Below are positions 12,566 through 23,972 of a stretch of DNA of 64,000 nucleotides, piece after piece. The notes beneath the pieces were generated by a model that saw nothing but the letters and a program-made list of their open reading frames with translations, had not been told where the DNA came from and searched no databases. Positions within the stretch are counted from its first letter, which is position 1; every line of letters starts with the position of its first letter. Location: contig JAGTJL010000005.1 in assembly GCA_020746875.1 (NCBI GenBank), positions 868,001-932,000 on the forward strand, in the 5' to 3' direction. A program made the translations under genes and the position numbers. This stretch comes from Rhexocercosporidium sp. MPI-PUGE-AT-0058. Lineage: Eukaryota > Ascomycota > Leotiomycetes > Helotiales.

Positions 12566-14084
12566 CTCTACTAGACTTGGCTCGGTTCAAGACAGTGCGT
12601 ACGGAATGAAAACGAATTGATGACACGGTTGGAACGCATGATCTGGGGCGCAACTTTGGAGTCCTTGGTACCTACTACTTAATGAGGAGAAGGAGGAGGC
12701 AGAGGAGTTTCCATGATTGTTCGTTGCTTTGCAAATAGTACATAAGATCCGAGGCGTTTGGTAACCGCAAAATCTGCGGTTGGGGCGTGTTTTGTTCGGC
12801 TTTTGATCATTTGCATTTTCAGTTTCAGTTTCTGGTTCATGCTGCGTTGACTTCTGTTACGTCTTGTTCTTGCTGTTGTCGATACAATCCGCAACTTAGG
12901 CAAAACAGCGTCTCTGCTTCGGGCTTTCCCTTCTGTATGTGTCTACAATGGAGTCACACCAGCACATAGAACGCTGGGTTTGGGAGAAGAAACTAGGGCT
13001 TATTAATAGTCTGGCGGTGGATTAATTGCTCGCGGCCCCTCTTGTACACTACACTACACTCGCAAGCAAATTAATTGTCTTCAATGAACTAGTGCCTTGA
13101 TTCGTATCTGAGATGATTTTATTTCTATGTTTACACTCGCCGCGAAGTCTCACCGGCTACTTTTCAAGGTACACACCGTTTTGATGTGGAGTCTCGGTCC
13201 TGTAACTTGACCCTCTCCGAATTTTGGTCTCGCTAACTCTAATAAGTGTCTGAACATGACTCGCATTGCCCTTTGTCAAATCAAAGATAATCCACCGTCG
13301 AAATGACCTTCTGAAAAGGTGGATTGAGCGGGGCCTGTTCCGCTTTCATGAACCCCTTTAATGGCTATCTCGACTCTAGCCTCGGCTTTCAATCCACAGT
13401 TGGTGCATTTTACCCCACGATGTCCCCGCACTGTCAATGCCGGGAACATGGACGAAACTATTCCCGTCGCCACCTCATTCGCACCCGCTCCAACTACAGG
13501 AATCTAGGAGGGTGGATTCTTACCCCTTCCTGGAATCTTCAGAGTACAAGTACGAGGTACGTTCAAGGGTGGATCTTGCAGGTACAAAATTCGCTTCAGC
13601 TCGCCTAGCCTAGGTGACTTTTTCGATATCCACTTAATGTATCGTGCTGTAGAATCCGTGAATTTCGGGTTCGGGGAAGGGATCGCCTAGAAAGTAAAGG
13701 GCATGCTGTTGTGAGGTGGTTGTTTTCCCAACCATCACGAAGCGAGCGTTTGGGCATGGCGTCCCAAGAAGGGGCACATGGTGAGGCTAGAGCTTTGCCA
13801 ACCATTTGAATGCTGGGTGGGGTTGCAGCAGCGCGTAGCGATCTATCCTGCAAGGTTGCTAATACACACTAAGACTCCCAATCGAGTCCCAGAAGAGCAA
13901 CGTTCGGGTGCAGGGAAGGAGGGGTAAAGTGGGCTTTTATTTCTTGCGTTGTTGAGGGGGGAAGCAAAGTCTTGATACTGTATAAAGTTCACCCCCTCTG
14001 GGACTTGCGAGTTGCGTTACTGATCATTGCTCATTATTTTTCCCCCCGCAACTTTCACTTATACATTAAGTTTTGAAAATCGAG
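12566..14084. other. Intergenic region between demethylase and GMC oxidase genes
   Basis: About 1.5 kb holding the 3' end of the demethylase transcript and the promoter of the GMC oxidase gene. Open frames are short and have no recognisable domain. Confidence 0.6.
13981..13987 (+). promoter_or_regulatory. TATA box of the GMC oxidase gene
   Basis: TATAAAG sits 104 bp upstream of the ATG at 14085, the expected distance for a TATA-driven inducible fungal gene. Confidence 0.55.
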
Positions 14085-16063
14085 ATGTCTACTTACAATG
14101 ATGCAGTTGGTGAGGTCGATATCATCTTCGCTGGAGGTGGAACGGCGGCATGTGTTGCGGCTGGCAGACTCGCAAAAGCAAACCCAGATCTGAAGATCCT
14201 CTTGGTTGAGGGAGGACGCAACAATTTCAATGACCCGACTGTGACCAACCCGGCAGTCTATTTGAGCCATCTTGCTCCTGATAGCAAGACAGCTCTCTTT
14301 TACAAAGCGTCTCCATCGAAGCATCTGAATGGTCGTGAGGCGATCGTTCCGATGGGAGGTATACTTGGGGGTGGATCGTCGATCAACTTTATGATGTATA
14401 CTCGTGCTCAAGGTTCGTTACTCACTCACAATCTCAAGTACATTACCGATACCTGGTTTCTATAGGAATTGATTTCGATAGCTGGGAGACCGAGGGCTGG
14501 AGTGCAAAGGAAATGCACCAATTCAGCAACAAACTCGAGACTTATCACCCGAAGGGTGAGGGTCACGACCAGAGCAAACACGGACATGATGGCCCCATCA
14601 ACATCTCGGATGGTGGCTTTAGAGGAAAGAGCGAGAACCAATTCTGTGACACCGTAAAAAAGATGGGTTACAATGTGATTGAAGATTTGCAAGACCTCGA
14701 AGCCAACGGAGGATTCTCCGTATGCATTCGTTCATCATTGCCCCATAGATGGATTTTTACTGACAGGTGTAGAAATGGCAACGATACGTCAGTCCCGATG
14801 GCAAGAGGCAAGATTCTGCCCATCGCTACATCCACCCTCTTCTCCAAGACGGAAATCACCCAAACCTCCACGTCCTTCTCGAGTCCAAAGTCATCCGCGT
14901 TCTCTTCGACGAGTCCTCTCCACCCCGTGCCATCGGTATCGAGTACAAGCCCAATGCTGAGCACCAGCCTGAGCTCTCCCTCTCCAAGCCAGTCCACAAG
15001 ACCATCAAGGCCAAGAAACTCGTGGTCGTCACCGCTGGTGCTCTCGGAACGCCTCAAGTTCTTGAGCGCTCTGGTGTTGGAAACCCTAAGATCTTGAAAA
15101 AGCTTGATATTCCAATCGTAGCTGACGTCCCTGGCGTTGGTGAGAATTATCAAGATCATCACTTGTTGTTGTATCCATACAAGTCGAATCTCGATGAAAG
15201 TGAGACTCTTGATGGCATTCTCAGTGGCCGCAAGGACTTCGTTAAGGCTCTTGGGGAGAAAGATCCAATGCTAGGGTGGAACGGAATCGGTCAGTCGCCT
15301 TCACACCATGTTATACTCATTTGCACTCTACTGACTCCTTCCAGATATCTGCGCCAAGCTCCGCCCAAGCGAAAAAGAAATTTCCCAACTCGGCCCAGAG
15401 TTCAAGAAAGATTGGGATACATTTTTCGCCAACTACCCAACCCGTCCCATGATGCTCTGCGGAGTCGTGAACGCTTTCCTCGCCGACCCATCTCTGGTCG
15501 AGCCTGGCCAATACATGACCATGGGTACATACACCGCATACCCCTTCTCTCGCGGCTCCATCCACATCACCTCCAAAGAAGACGTCATCAACGGCTACGA
15601 CTTCGACACCGGCTTCCTTAACGCCCCCTCTGATCTCAAGAAGCAACTCTGGGCCTACAAGATGTCTCGTGAGATTGCGCGCCGTCTCCCGTACTACCAA
15701 GGCGAGCTCGAGCTCGGACACCCCAAGTTCCCCGAGGGATCGAAAGCCGCTCTTCAGAGCGGTAGCCTAGGAGAAAATGTTCAGGATATCGAGTACAGCG
15801 CCGAAGATGATGCGGCGATTGAGGATTGGATTAGAGGGAACTTGAACACGACGTGGCATTCCCTTGGGACGTGCGCGATGAAGGAGAGGAGCAAGGGTGG
15901 TGTTGTCGATGGGAACTTGAATGTTTATGGCACGACGGGCTTGAAGGTTGCGGATTTGAGTATGGTGCCTGAGAATGTGGGTGCGAATACGAATAATACT
16001 GCTTTGACGGTTGGTGAGAAGGCGGCGGATATTATTGGGAGGGAGCTGGGTATTCAGGTTTAG
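14085..16063 (+). CDS. GMC oxidoreductase related to alcohol (methanol) oxidase
   Basis: This is a predicted FAD-dependent alcohol oxidase that oxidises an alcohol to an aldehyde with release of H2O2. Four exons fit (14085-14412, 14466-14719, 14773-15289, 15345-16063), giving 605 residues. Junctions restore YTRAQ-GIDFDSW, GGFS-KWQRYVSPDGK and WNGI-DICAKLRP. The N-terminus has the Rossmann dinucleotide motif FAGGGTAACVAAGRL. The alcohol-oxidase signatures HLNGREAIVP and LGGGSSINFMMYTR follow, then SAHRYIHP. Near the C-terminus are the catalytic-base region TWHSLGTCAM and NTNNTALTVGEKAADI, matching the His and Asn of GMC active sites. It resembles yeast AOX closely but is about 55 residues shorter and ends GIQV. 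It therefore lacks the ARF/SKL-type peroxisomal signal, and I see no secretion signal either. The physiological substrate is not known; a cytosolic relative of methanol oxidase is the best reading. Confidence 0.9.
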
Positions 16064-17747
16064 ATAGATCTTGACCTAACTAGGTTGTGTTAGTCTAGAT
16101 GACTTGATCTTTATGATTAGTGTTTTGCATGGATATGAGTTGACTACACATGTGTCTCAATACCTGCACGATATGTGTGTGTTACAAAACCATCATATGT
16201 CGTCGTCACTAATCGATTAAAAGGATGAAAACGTATCTCGCTTAGGGGAAAGGCGCTTGATTTCTCCAGAAAAAACAGCACTTCAACAACTGCTCCAGAT
16301 TGCTTCGTTCTTCAATCACGTTTCTTACGGAGTCACTAAGACCCAATTCTACTTCAGTAATGCAAGTTTCCGAATGAGAATTTCTCCACCTTCCTTGGCT
16401 TCAAACTTCTTTATTAGCAATACGTCTCACGTGACTTTGGCTCAGGATGGTCAAGTACAGTACCTAGCAAAATCCTATGACCAGAGCACCAAAGCTTAAC
16501 ACTATCGGAACTATCGCGCTCATTCAGATGTAGACTTTCGACTAGGCTGATGGGGCACGTTGGTCTGAAATTCACGACTCCGAAGAGGTCACGATTTACC
16601 AATGGCAATATCTTGGCGGCCCCAGCCCATCTCGACTTCTTCAACACCACATCCGCGCCCAACGTTCAATATAAAACACATATCCACCAACATCAAACTA
16701 TTGCCCCGCACTATTGTCATTGATATAAGCTCTTCAACGGCGTAAGAAGCCCTATTTTTACCTGCAATGCTTTTCAATATTCTCCTGGTGAGATCTATTT
16801 CAGGACAGAGGTCTTTCCCGAGGTCACCAAGACGTATCAGAGGCACCGCTGCAGCCATCTTCATACCAACATACCATGTTCGCGTCCGAAGCGAACAATT
16901 GAGCCTCCAAAGTCGGCCTTGATCCGATGTTCCTCTAGCCATCGCACCTGAGTGGCTGGAGATGTTCTCGAACGAAGGTTCTACGCGCCCAGTTCATGAA
17001 CGCGTGCCGCTGCAGCTTCTCATTCGCGGGTGCATCTGCAGGTTGGCGCCAATCACACCCACTTCCAATTCTGCTCCCAGGGCTCCCACACAGCTCGCGC
17101 GCGCCATTCGAAGAACCCTCGAATGCTAATTTTGGCTACAGAAATTATGTTTCTCGGCCATGGTTCGCACAACGGCCCAATGCAGGCCTTCATTGGCTAC
17201 CAGCTCACGCACGTCGGCGCTGCATTGGCAATAGCATGATAAACGTCTGCTTGTCCTGCTCGTTTCGGCTTGTTGCCCTTCCACGCAGTCGCTTGTGAGG
17301 GGCAGGCGTGGCAGGCATCACAGGCACCGCAGGCATAGCAGCATGAGGAGACGGAGAAGATACAGCAGATTCGGCCCACTGGGCGCGTCTAGCTGCTCCT
17401 CGTCCTGCTTGGGCCCAATCCGGGACCCCAATAGCCAACCCCAAGCCTCTGTCTGACTCTTAGCGCTAGCCAGTCACACTGGCTCGCTGGCAGCCGTCGC
17501 TGGTTGCTGTATAAACATCTATGCCACCCGGGAACTTGTGTGGGTTACTACTTTCTTGTCATCTCGTTCTGTCCCGCGGTGTTGTCGCCGTCGCTGTTGT
17601 TTGCTGCTTTCTCAAGTCTTCGTTGATCGAAGCAGTCTATCGTTTATAATTTTTTCCTACCTTACTTGCACTTTTTAACCATACTACTATTAATTTACCC
17701 GACGCTGGCCGTCACCATTATCCGTAAATAATTTCTTGTCGAGCAGG
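16064..17747. other. Intergenic region, probable long 5' leader
   Basis: About 1.7 kb without a recognisable gene. The last 250 bp before 17748 are pyrimidine-rich, consistent with a promoter and long leader of the methyltransferase gene. No repeats or RNA genes were seen. Confidence 0.55.
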
Positions 17748-20603
17748 ATGCAACAGCACATTCACCCGGCTCTCACTGCATCGACAAAAATGGGTACTTT
17801 AGATCTACTTCCGGCTACGACATACAAGCCACCGTCCCCTGGGCAGGTTCACAGGCGACGCAGGTCACTAAAAACGATAATGGAAGAGGATGACGAGATG
17901 TCTACGCGAGGCTCTTTTAACAGGGGACGAGAGGCATCTCCAAAATTTGCCATGGCAAATTGGCTTTCTCCTCTCAGTGATCACTTTCCAACTCCTCGAG
18001 GCAATCATTTCATGTCTGCACCGATCCCTCAGTCCGACGACTCATCGGATGCTGGCAGCATCTCTCCATCACCATCCTCAGCTCCTTGGACCAGGGACAG
18101 CTACACGACCGAGGCTACCGAATTCGACGATCTTTATGATGTTTCTTCTGACGAAGAGACAAGGAGAAGGAAGAATATTGTTCGTCGAAATAGCGCTCGA
18201 CAGGCAACCAAATCCAACCGATCATCTACTGATTCAAGTGCGACGAGAAGTTCTCGAACTTCTCTACCTGCTCTGGTCATTCCATCCTCTCAAGGCGACC
18301 CGTGGCCAGGAGTTGCAGCTTTCAAACTCTTGACCTCGCCAGTCCCACCAACACCACCACCGAAGGTCCCAATGTCTCCTGCGATCTTCTCATATCTCCA
18401 ATCCCAAGAGGTTCCATCTTGCTCGGCTCCACCATCTCTCGATGGCAGTTTTACTTCGGACCAGATGGCCCAGATGTCTGCTCCGCCAACTCCAGATCTT
18501 GGCAACGGAAGTGAAGCGGATGGAAACGAATGGGGAATGGGTGTTCAACTACAACCTGCTGCTATGGCTACTTTGCAAGCACTCTCTGGGGGAGATTACT
18601 TCTTCGAGCAACAGACTGAACAAGTCATTGAGTTGACTCACATCACTCCAGAAGCCTCGCCCGCGCGAGAGATGCAGCAAAGTCTCCCACCGCTCGTTAC
18701 CAGCATCCACCGTAACGACTCTATCATTCTTTCACCCGAGCAGCAGCGATCCATGAACAGCCTCACACGATTAGAGATTCCATCTCCAGGAGGCTTTTTC
18801 TCCGCTCTTTCTCCCGGTGCACGACACACATGGCATCTAGTTGCTTGCACTCCAGAGTCAGCTCATCCTCCTTCTTCAACCACCGCTGAGCACTTTTACA
18901 AGACTCCGTGGACTTCAGCTCCCGTTGAGCGCATTGTCGAAGTCTCAGAGAGCTCCGAGACCATGTCTGACGGCCTTCCCACAGCAAGACCAAACTTGGC
19001 TCAACTCAATTCCAACCTGACCATCCGCCCAGAACTCAAGCATGAGGATTCAGATGAGACAATCACCGGACTTAACATTTTCTCTCCTCTTGATGAGGAA
19101 ATCGTTGCAGACGAGATCCTCACCGACTACGCCGCTGGATACGTCGAGAAGTTGAACGATGTCTCCGTCGCCAATCTTGATCGAACTAGCATGTGGTTGA
19201 CTGCTCAATCTACGTACCTTTCCGAACTCATCAACCCTACTGAGGAACACGATGACGAAGCCACTCTTCTCAAGCGTGCTGCAAGCACAAAGAGCCAGAG
19301 CCAGATTGAAGATTCTCCCCCACGCAAGACTGTTCGATTCTCTGAGATCGTCTCTACATCCACCGACATTGCTTGCCCTTTGCCGAAGGTCATTCGTCAA
19401 GAGTCAGCCTACTACCGCGCCTTCCAACACTTTGTCACTCGCTCCAGATACCGAGATACTTTCATCCACCGCCTCCCACGTTTCGAGGCACTTCAAGCCC
19501 AGCGAATCTCTTTCCCAGCCGTTCACCGAGCTCAGCTTCTGGGCAAATACCAACTTAGTGTGGTTCCAATGAGCGCCAAGCGTCGCCTTTCAGCCAACGT
19601 TGCTCGCGGCGATGAGATCGCTCCTGAAGATCCCGAGAAGCTCAAGCGCGACAGAGAGTACGAGGCCTCAACTCAAATGGCCGCTGCAAACTGGAATGTT
19701 ATGGCCGTTAAGCTTCTCAACGGCGGTCGCTTAATCGCTGCTCCAGTTGCCAAGCGCCTTGCTCGCTTGTCATCCATGGGACCCAAGATGGATGGCACTC
19801 CTCGCGATCGTGCTCGCATCCTTGATCTTGGTGGCCAAGCTACCTGTGACTGGGCATGGCACTGTGCCACCGAGTACCCTAACACAAAGGTCTACACCAT
19901 CACCACCAAGTCTCTTCGTCAACTCTCCAACTCCAATATTCGCGGCCCAAAGAACCACCGCAATGTAGCCGTCGAGCGTCTCGTCAAGCTCCCCTTCAAG
20001 GACAACCAATTCGATCTTATCTCCGCCCGAGAGATCTACACTATCTTGAGAGAGCAAGCGCCAAATGGCCAAGACGAATGGGATGCGTGCCTGAAGGAGT
20101 GCATGCGTGTGCTCAAGCCAGGTGGATATCTCGAGTTCAGCGTCATGGATTCTGACATCGTCAACGCCGGACCCCTTGGCCTTGCTAAGAGCGTCGAATT
20201 TGGCTTCAGCTTGAAGACTCTCGGCTATGACCCCACGCCCACCAAGCTCTTCATCTCACGTCTCAACGCAGCTGGTTTCGTCAACATTAAGAGAGCTTGG
20301 GTATTCCTACCCATGGGAGTGGCGCCGAAGAAGGAGAAAGATCTATCAGTGACGAGGAGGGATAGTATGGGTGTTGAGGTCAACCTCGAACTCGAAGCTA
20401 TGGTTTCGGGTAGCACTGATAATGCTGCTAGTATTTGTGGTATTGTTGGTGGTTGGGCTTGGGAGAAGTGGGTTCAGAGATGTGCGGTTCAGACTGGAGC
20501 TGGTGAGGGGAGAGCGGAGGGTGTAGCTGAGATTTTGGAGGAGGGTAGAGCTTGTGGTGGTGGATGGAGGACTGTTAGTGGGTGGGCTCGCAAGCCTTTG
20601 TAA
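17748..20603 (+). CDS. Large SAM-dependent methyltransferase-domain protein
   Basis: A single uninterrupted exon of 951 codons. I chose the ATG at 17748 (MQQHIHPAL); a second in-frame ATG lies 14 codons later. The first 600 or so residues are Ser/Pro-rich, probably disordered and regulatory, with possible phosphosites. The C-terminal third is a class I methyltransferase fold. Motif I is degenerate (ILDLGGQATCDWAW), motif II-like VYTITTKS follows, then LPFKDNQFDLISAREI and the post-motif ECMRVLKPGGYLEFSVMD typical of Methyltransf_11. A conserved C-terminal block (GGWAWEKWVQRCA) follows the domain. The substrate cannot be told from sequence. The layout, a long variable N-terminus plus a LaeA-like methyltransferase, suggests a regulatory rather than biosynthetic role, but that is inference. 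Confidence 0.82.
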   Translation: MQQHIHPALTASTKMGTLDLLPATTYKPPSPGQVHRRRRSLKTIMEEDDEMSTRGSFNRGREASPKFAMANWLSPLSDHFPTPRGNHFMSAPIPQSDDSSDAGSISPSPSSAPWTRDSYTTEATEFDDLYDVSSDEETRRRKNIVRRNSARQATKSNRSSTDSSATRSSRTSLPALVIPSSQGDPWPGVAAFKLLTSPVPPTPPPKVPMSPAIFSYLQSQEVPSCSAPPSLDGSFTSDQMAQMSAPPTPDLGNGSEADGNEWGMGVQLQPAAMATLQALSGGDYFFEQQTEQVIELTHITPEASPAREMQQSLPPLVTSIHRNDSIILSPEQQRSMNSLTRLEIPSPGGFFSALSPGARHTWHLVACTPESAHPPSSTTAEHFYKTPWTSAPVERIVEVSESSETMSDGLPTARPNLAQLNSNLTIRPELKHEDSDETITGLNIFSPLDEEIVADEILTDYAAGYVEKLNDVSVANLDRTSMWLTAQSTYLSELINPTEEHDDEATLLKRAASTKSQSQIEDSPPRKTVRFSEIVSTSTDIACPLPKVIRQESAYYRAFQHFVTRSRYRDTFIHRLPRFEALQAQRISFPAVHRAQLLGKYQLSVVPMSAKRRLSANVARGDEIAPEDPEKLKRDREYEASTQMAAANWNVMAVKLLNGGRLIAAPVAKRLARLSSMGPKMDGTPRDRARILDLGGQATCDWAWHCATEYPNTKVYTITTKSLRQLSNSNIRGPKNHRNVAVERLVKLPFKDNQFDLISAREIYTILREQAPNGQDEWDACLKECMRVLKPGGYLEFSVMDSDIVNAGPLGLAKSVEFGFSLKTLGYDPTPTKLFISRLNAAGFVNIKRAWVFLPMGVAPKKEKDLSVTRRDSMGVEVNLELEAMVSGSTDNAASICGIVGGWAWEKWVQRCAVQTGAGEGRAEGVAEILEEGRACGGGWRTVSGWARKPL

Positions 20604-21632
20604 GACATCGCTGGGAAGTCGACGGGATGGAAATTTGTTTCTTTGGATTGTTCGCGGAGGATACGATGAGATGATCAGATGATCGGCTTGAGGAAATGGG
20701 CAGGGAGGCATGGCATGGTCAAGTTGGGATGGCGTGGAACGGCATTGGATTGGATTAGGATAGATTAGCAAGTTGAAGTAATCTGGCGTTGAATAGCATA
20801 GTGCGTGTTGAAAACCACTTCTACTTTTCATTTGTGCATCTATCTCTACTCTGCGCAGTAGTTAGACAATGAATAGATTTGACTGCGCATCTTGATCCTT
20901 ACCCACTCGATAATTTCCGTGATACCCACCACCTGCTCTCCTTTCCAAGGAGCCTCTTGGTTCTTATCCTTAATTACCCAGTTAAGTTTTCTATGTTGGA
21001 CACACATAAGTTTTCTACTTGAATATCCAGCACTGTCTTGAAGTAAGATTACATCAAATCAAAACTAGGACTCCTGAAGGCTACACCACAACAAAGTAAA
21101 CAAATAAACCAACTAACTACAAGTCATCCACGTCACTCGACATACCGCTCACCACTCCTTCCAACACCACTACTCGAAATCCCACCCCCTCGAAATCCTC
21201 GCCCGTCTCTTCTCCCATTCGCGACCTTCTCCGCTTCCGTTGCCGGCCTCAAACTCTCCCAATCATCCCTTTCTACCACCGACTCGTCGGCCTATGCCTC
21301 ACATACGAATCCCTTCTCCCACAGTTGCTGCAACTCCAGCATGCCCATCCACCGGCGAGTAATGCACACGGTCAAACTCTTCTCGCGTCCATTCCTTTGG
21401 CCATGATGGGAGGAGTTCGTGCGGTTGGGATCGCGAGAAGGGGATGCTAAGCGGAGTTTATGGCGCTTGCTATGACTAGGACTTGGGCTGCTGTTCGGGG
21501 CTAAGCTGGAGCTTGTCGGCTTGTATTCAAAGTTTTTTATTCCCATGTATCAAGGGAATTTTTGGCATATTGATACAAGCATGGCGTAAAGAATCTAGAA
21601 TAATAGGGCCCATGACATCAAGAAAATAGACC
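20604..21632. other. Convergent intergenic region with possible 3' exon of the amidoligase gene
   Basis: This lies between the 3' ends of the methyltransferase (+) and amidoligase (-) genes. On the minus strand a GTAAGT donor at about 21640 directly follows the last lysine codon of the amidoligase continuation, so further exons may lie here. One frame around 21300-21445 reads ...PSWPKEWTREEFDRVHY.... I could not find a splice chain that keeps this frame, so no exon is called. Confidence 0.35.
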
Positions 21633-22037
21633 TCAACTTACTTTCGGCTCCTGCTTTTCCCCATCTTCTTCGCCCTTGGTATCATCTCGAGGTCTCTTAC
21701 TAGGCGATCCACCAGAGCCCCCTCTCGTTCTAACAAACCCATTCGGCGGCACCTCATCATCAAGTCTATCATGCTCACCGCCCTTCACAAAACACATGTA
21801 CGTCGCCACCCTCCTCTCCCAATAACTGACAGCGTCATCACCCCACTCCATATCCCTCATAAGATCAAACACATCAATCCTATTCCTCTCACTGGTCTCA
21901 TCAAACATCATCACGTCCCTCCAATTCCTAACACGGAACCGCTCAGGGTCCGCAGCATACAGATGTGCGAGTCGAACGATCCCAATGCAGAACTCAACCC
22001 AGCGGTTCACATCCTCGCCATCAAGCGACCCCCTCGC
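21633..22037 (-). pseudogene. In-frame continuation of the amidoligase gene beyond a stop codon
   Basis: Directly after the TAG at 22040-22038 the same frame stays open for 134 codons. It begins ARGSLDGEDVNRWVEF, which is the natural continuation of the Amidoligase_2 motif TIEFRQ...G. A helix-rich segment and a Lys/Glu-rich tail (RPRDDTKGEEDGEKQEPK) follow before a GTAAGT donor. It is translated only if the stop is read through, is absent in other isolates, or is a sequencing error. Confidence 0.6.
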
Positions 22038-23231
22038 CTATCTAAACTCGATTGTTTGAGGCAAATTAGGTGTTCGCATCATGTATGTCATATTAACTTG
22101 GCGGTCTTTATCCCCGAGATCTCGATCTGGTTTCTGCGTTCCGCCTGCGCGGATGGTACGCGGCCAGTTCACGAGGGCGACGACATCCGAGTCGGAGTAT
22201 TTACTCACACCATCGCGAATCTGAGGAATGGTGGCTTTTCGACTAATGGCTCTGGTCGAGCAGTCGATCTTAATACAATCTTCAATCGAGGTCGGAACTG
22301 TAGAACCGACGAGGTTGTTGGGGAATATGTTAGCAAGGTCTTCTTTCATAAAGCCGAGTCGGTTGTTTTGGAATTGGTACTCGGCGTTTGGATGCCCTGG
22401 ACGGCGACATGGTGGATGTAAACGAGCGATCTCGTCTTCGTACACAAGGAGGATCATGGCGAGCTCTCGCCAGACTTTGGCTTTGCGGTACTTGGCGTCG
22501 TCTTCTAACATGTTGAGATCCCTTTGGAATTGTGCGGCATTGGGGCCTTGGACGTGGACGTGTAGTCCGCATTCGTTCGTGATGAAAAAGGCGGTCTTAG
22601 TGGCATCTTTCTTGAGAGCGTCCACTATCTCCATGATACGTACTTTATCATTTGGAGTATTCGAGTTTAAGATGGGCGAAATAAGTTCAACTCCAAACGA
22701 GTCCCATTTCTGGGCTTGAATCCTCTTTCCAGGAAGCCAATGCTCGATATTCTGCGATCCAACACTGCATACGGAATGATCTTTTGTGATCTTCCACTGC
22801 TTCCTGTTATCCCAAAGCATGTTCTTCTTCTCCGCATTGTTCAACGTATCGAGGACGTAGAGATCTCGCGAAGCGTTTAGTGCTGCGAAGGCTGGGATGT
22901 TCTGCCGCAGGATGTTGGCGACGATTTGTAACGGCTCTTTTTTCCATGGGTTGAGTCTTTCTTTTGTAACTTTGTCAGGCTCGTTAGATTTGATACCCCA
23001 GCTGTTGTATGTCCTGTTGGGTGAGAAAAAAGGGTTGACTCGGCTGAATCTCCGCTGCTGGCGTGTGGAATAAAGGAAAGTTTTTTGAATTCTGTATTCA
23101 GTGTCGTTTGGGAACACAGTTAGGTCTTCATGGAAGGCGAAAACACATTCTATTTCAATGCCGTAGGTTAAATCATTGGTACTCAATGTAGTGGGAGGTT
23201 CTAGTGGCTCTAAGCTAGATGCACTCGACAT
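22038..23231 (-). CDS. Putative amidoligase (Amidoligase_2 fold), interrupted by an in-frame stop
   Basis: This is a predicted ATP-dependent COOH-NH2 ligase with the glutamine-synthetase-like fold of Amidoligase_2 proteins, which are proposed to form amide or peptide bonds; the substrate is unknown. The frame opens at ATG 23231 and reads 397 codons without introns. Near residue 23 the metal/ATP motif YGIEIECVF is intact. FGVELISPIL follows mid-protein, then CGLHVHVQGP with the conserved histidines. It ends PQTIEFR immediately before TAG; family members continue with Gln at that place. The product as it stands lacks the domain's last helices. Whether the truncated protein folds is unknown. The 5' neighbour is the thioredoxin-fold gene on the same strand, about 0.7 kb upstream. 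Confidence 0.75.
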   Translation of the reverse strand: MSSASSLEPLEPPTTLSTNDLTYGIEIECVFAFHEDLTVFPNDTEYRIQKTFLYSTRQQRRFSRVNPFFSPNRTYNSWGIKSNEPDKVTKERLNPWKKEPLQIVANILRQNIPAFAALNASRDLYVLDTLNNAEKKNMLWDNRKQWKITKDHSVCSVGSQNIEHWLPGKRIQAQKWDSFGVELISPILNSNTPNDKVRIMEIVDALKKDATKTAFFITNECGLHVHVQGPNAAQFQRDLNMLEDDAKYRKAKVWRELAMILLVYEDEIARLHPPCRRPGHPNAEYQFQNNRLGFMKEDLANIFPNNLVGSTVPTSIEDCIKIDCSTRAISRKATIPQIRDGVSKYSDSDVVALVNWPRTIRAGGTQKPDRDLGDKDRQVNMTYMMRTPNLPQTIEFR

Positions 23232-23972
23232 TTTGAGTAAGTTCTTAACTTAGTAGCCTAGATAAGTTTGTAAGGCAATACAACGACACAGCAACTATGA
23301 TAAATTACATGGGATATGGATTGTAACATGTAGGATCAGAGAATTTCTTCCTGCCATTCCTTGTCCATTGTAGACTTGGAGATTTGGATATATTGTACTC
23401 GACCGGATGCGGTTGATAAATTGATTGACTGTGGAGACTGCAAACGCCACTTTGAACACTGCACAAACAAAGAGAAGTCCAGAGTAAGACTTAAGACACG
23501 AGTCCAGCCAAAATCAATGACAATCTGCAGAGCGGCACTTGCGGTAGGTAGTGGAGGTGTTCGAGAGTGAAGTCGTACATCAAGCGGCAAGCCCAAAATG
23601 TACATCTACGTAGGTAGCTTACTAAAGCCCTGATAGCATGCATTCGAAGCTCTTTAGGCTCAAACAATGCAGCTGCTCCTCGCAATAGGCACACAATCCA
23701 TTGTTCCTAACAGTGCCTAGAGTATGGGCGATCAAGTGTGGTTGTCGATTAAATCTGACAAGTGCTCTAACAGACCTGGCAAAAGGAAACTGCTGGTGAA
23801 ACGTAGACATAAACAAGTACAGCTGCAATAAGGTCTTGCGCACTCTAGTTCTTGATCCCTGCCCAACAGCGGTTGCAATTCGAAGGTTTGACTACTGCAA
23901 GATTCTAAACTGGCAGCAGGACGGAGTGGTATTGATTAAACATAAACTCCATAGACGCCGGTAATTCATTCA
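23232..23972. other. Intergenic region, amidoligase promoter
   Basis: About 740 bp between two minus-strand genes. It should contain the 3' end of the thioredoxin-fold gene and the promoter of the amidoligase gene. No coding signal was recognised. Confidence 0.6.

Noticed and set aside
21292..21546. 84-codon minus-strand frame downstream of the amidoligase gene.
   Set aside because: Its neighbouring frame looks more protein-like, and neither could be joined to the main gene with consistent splice phase.
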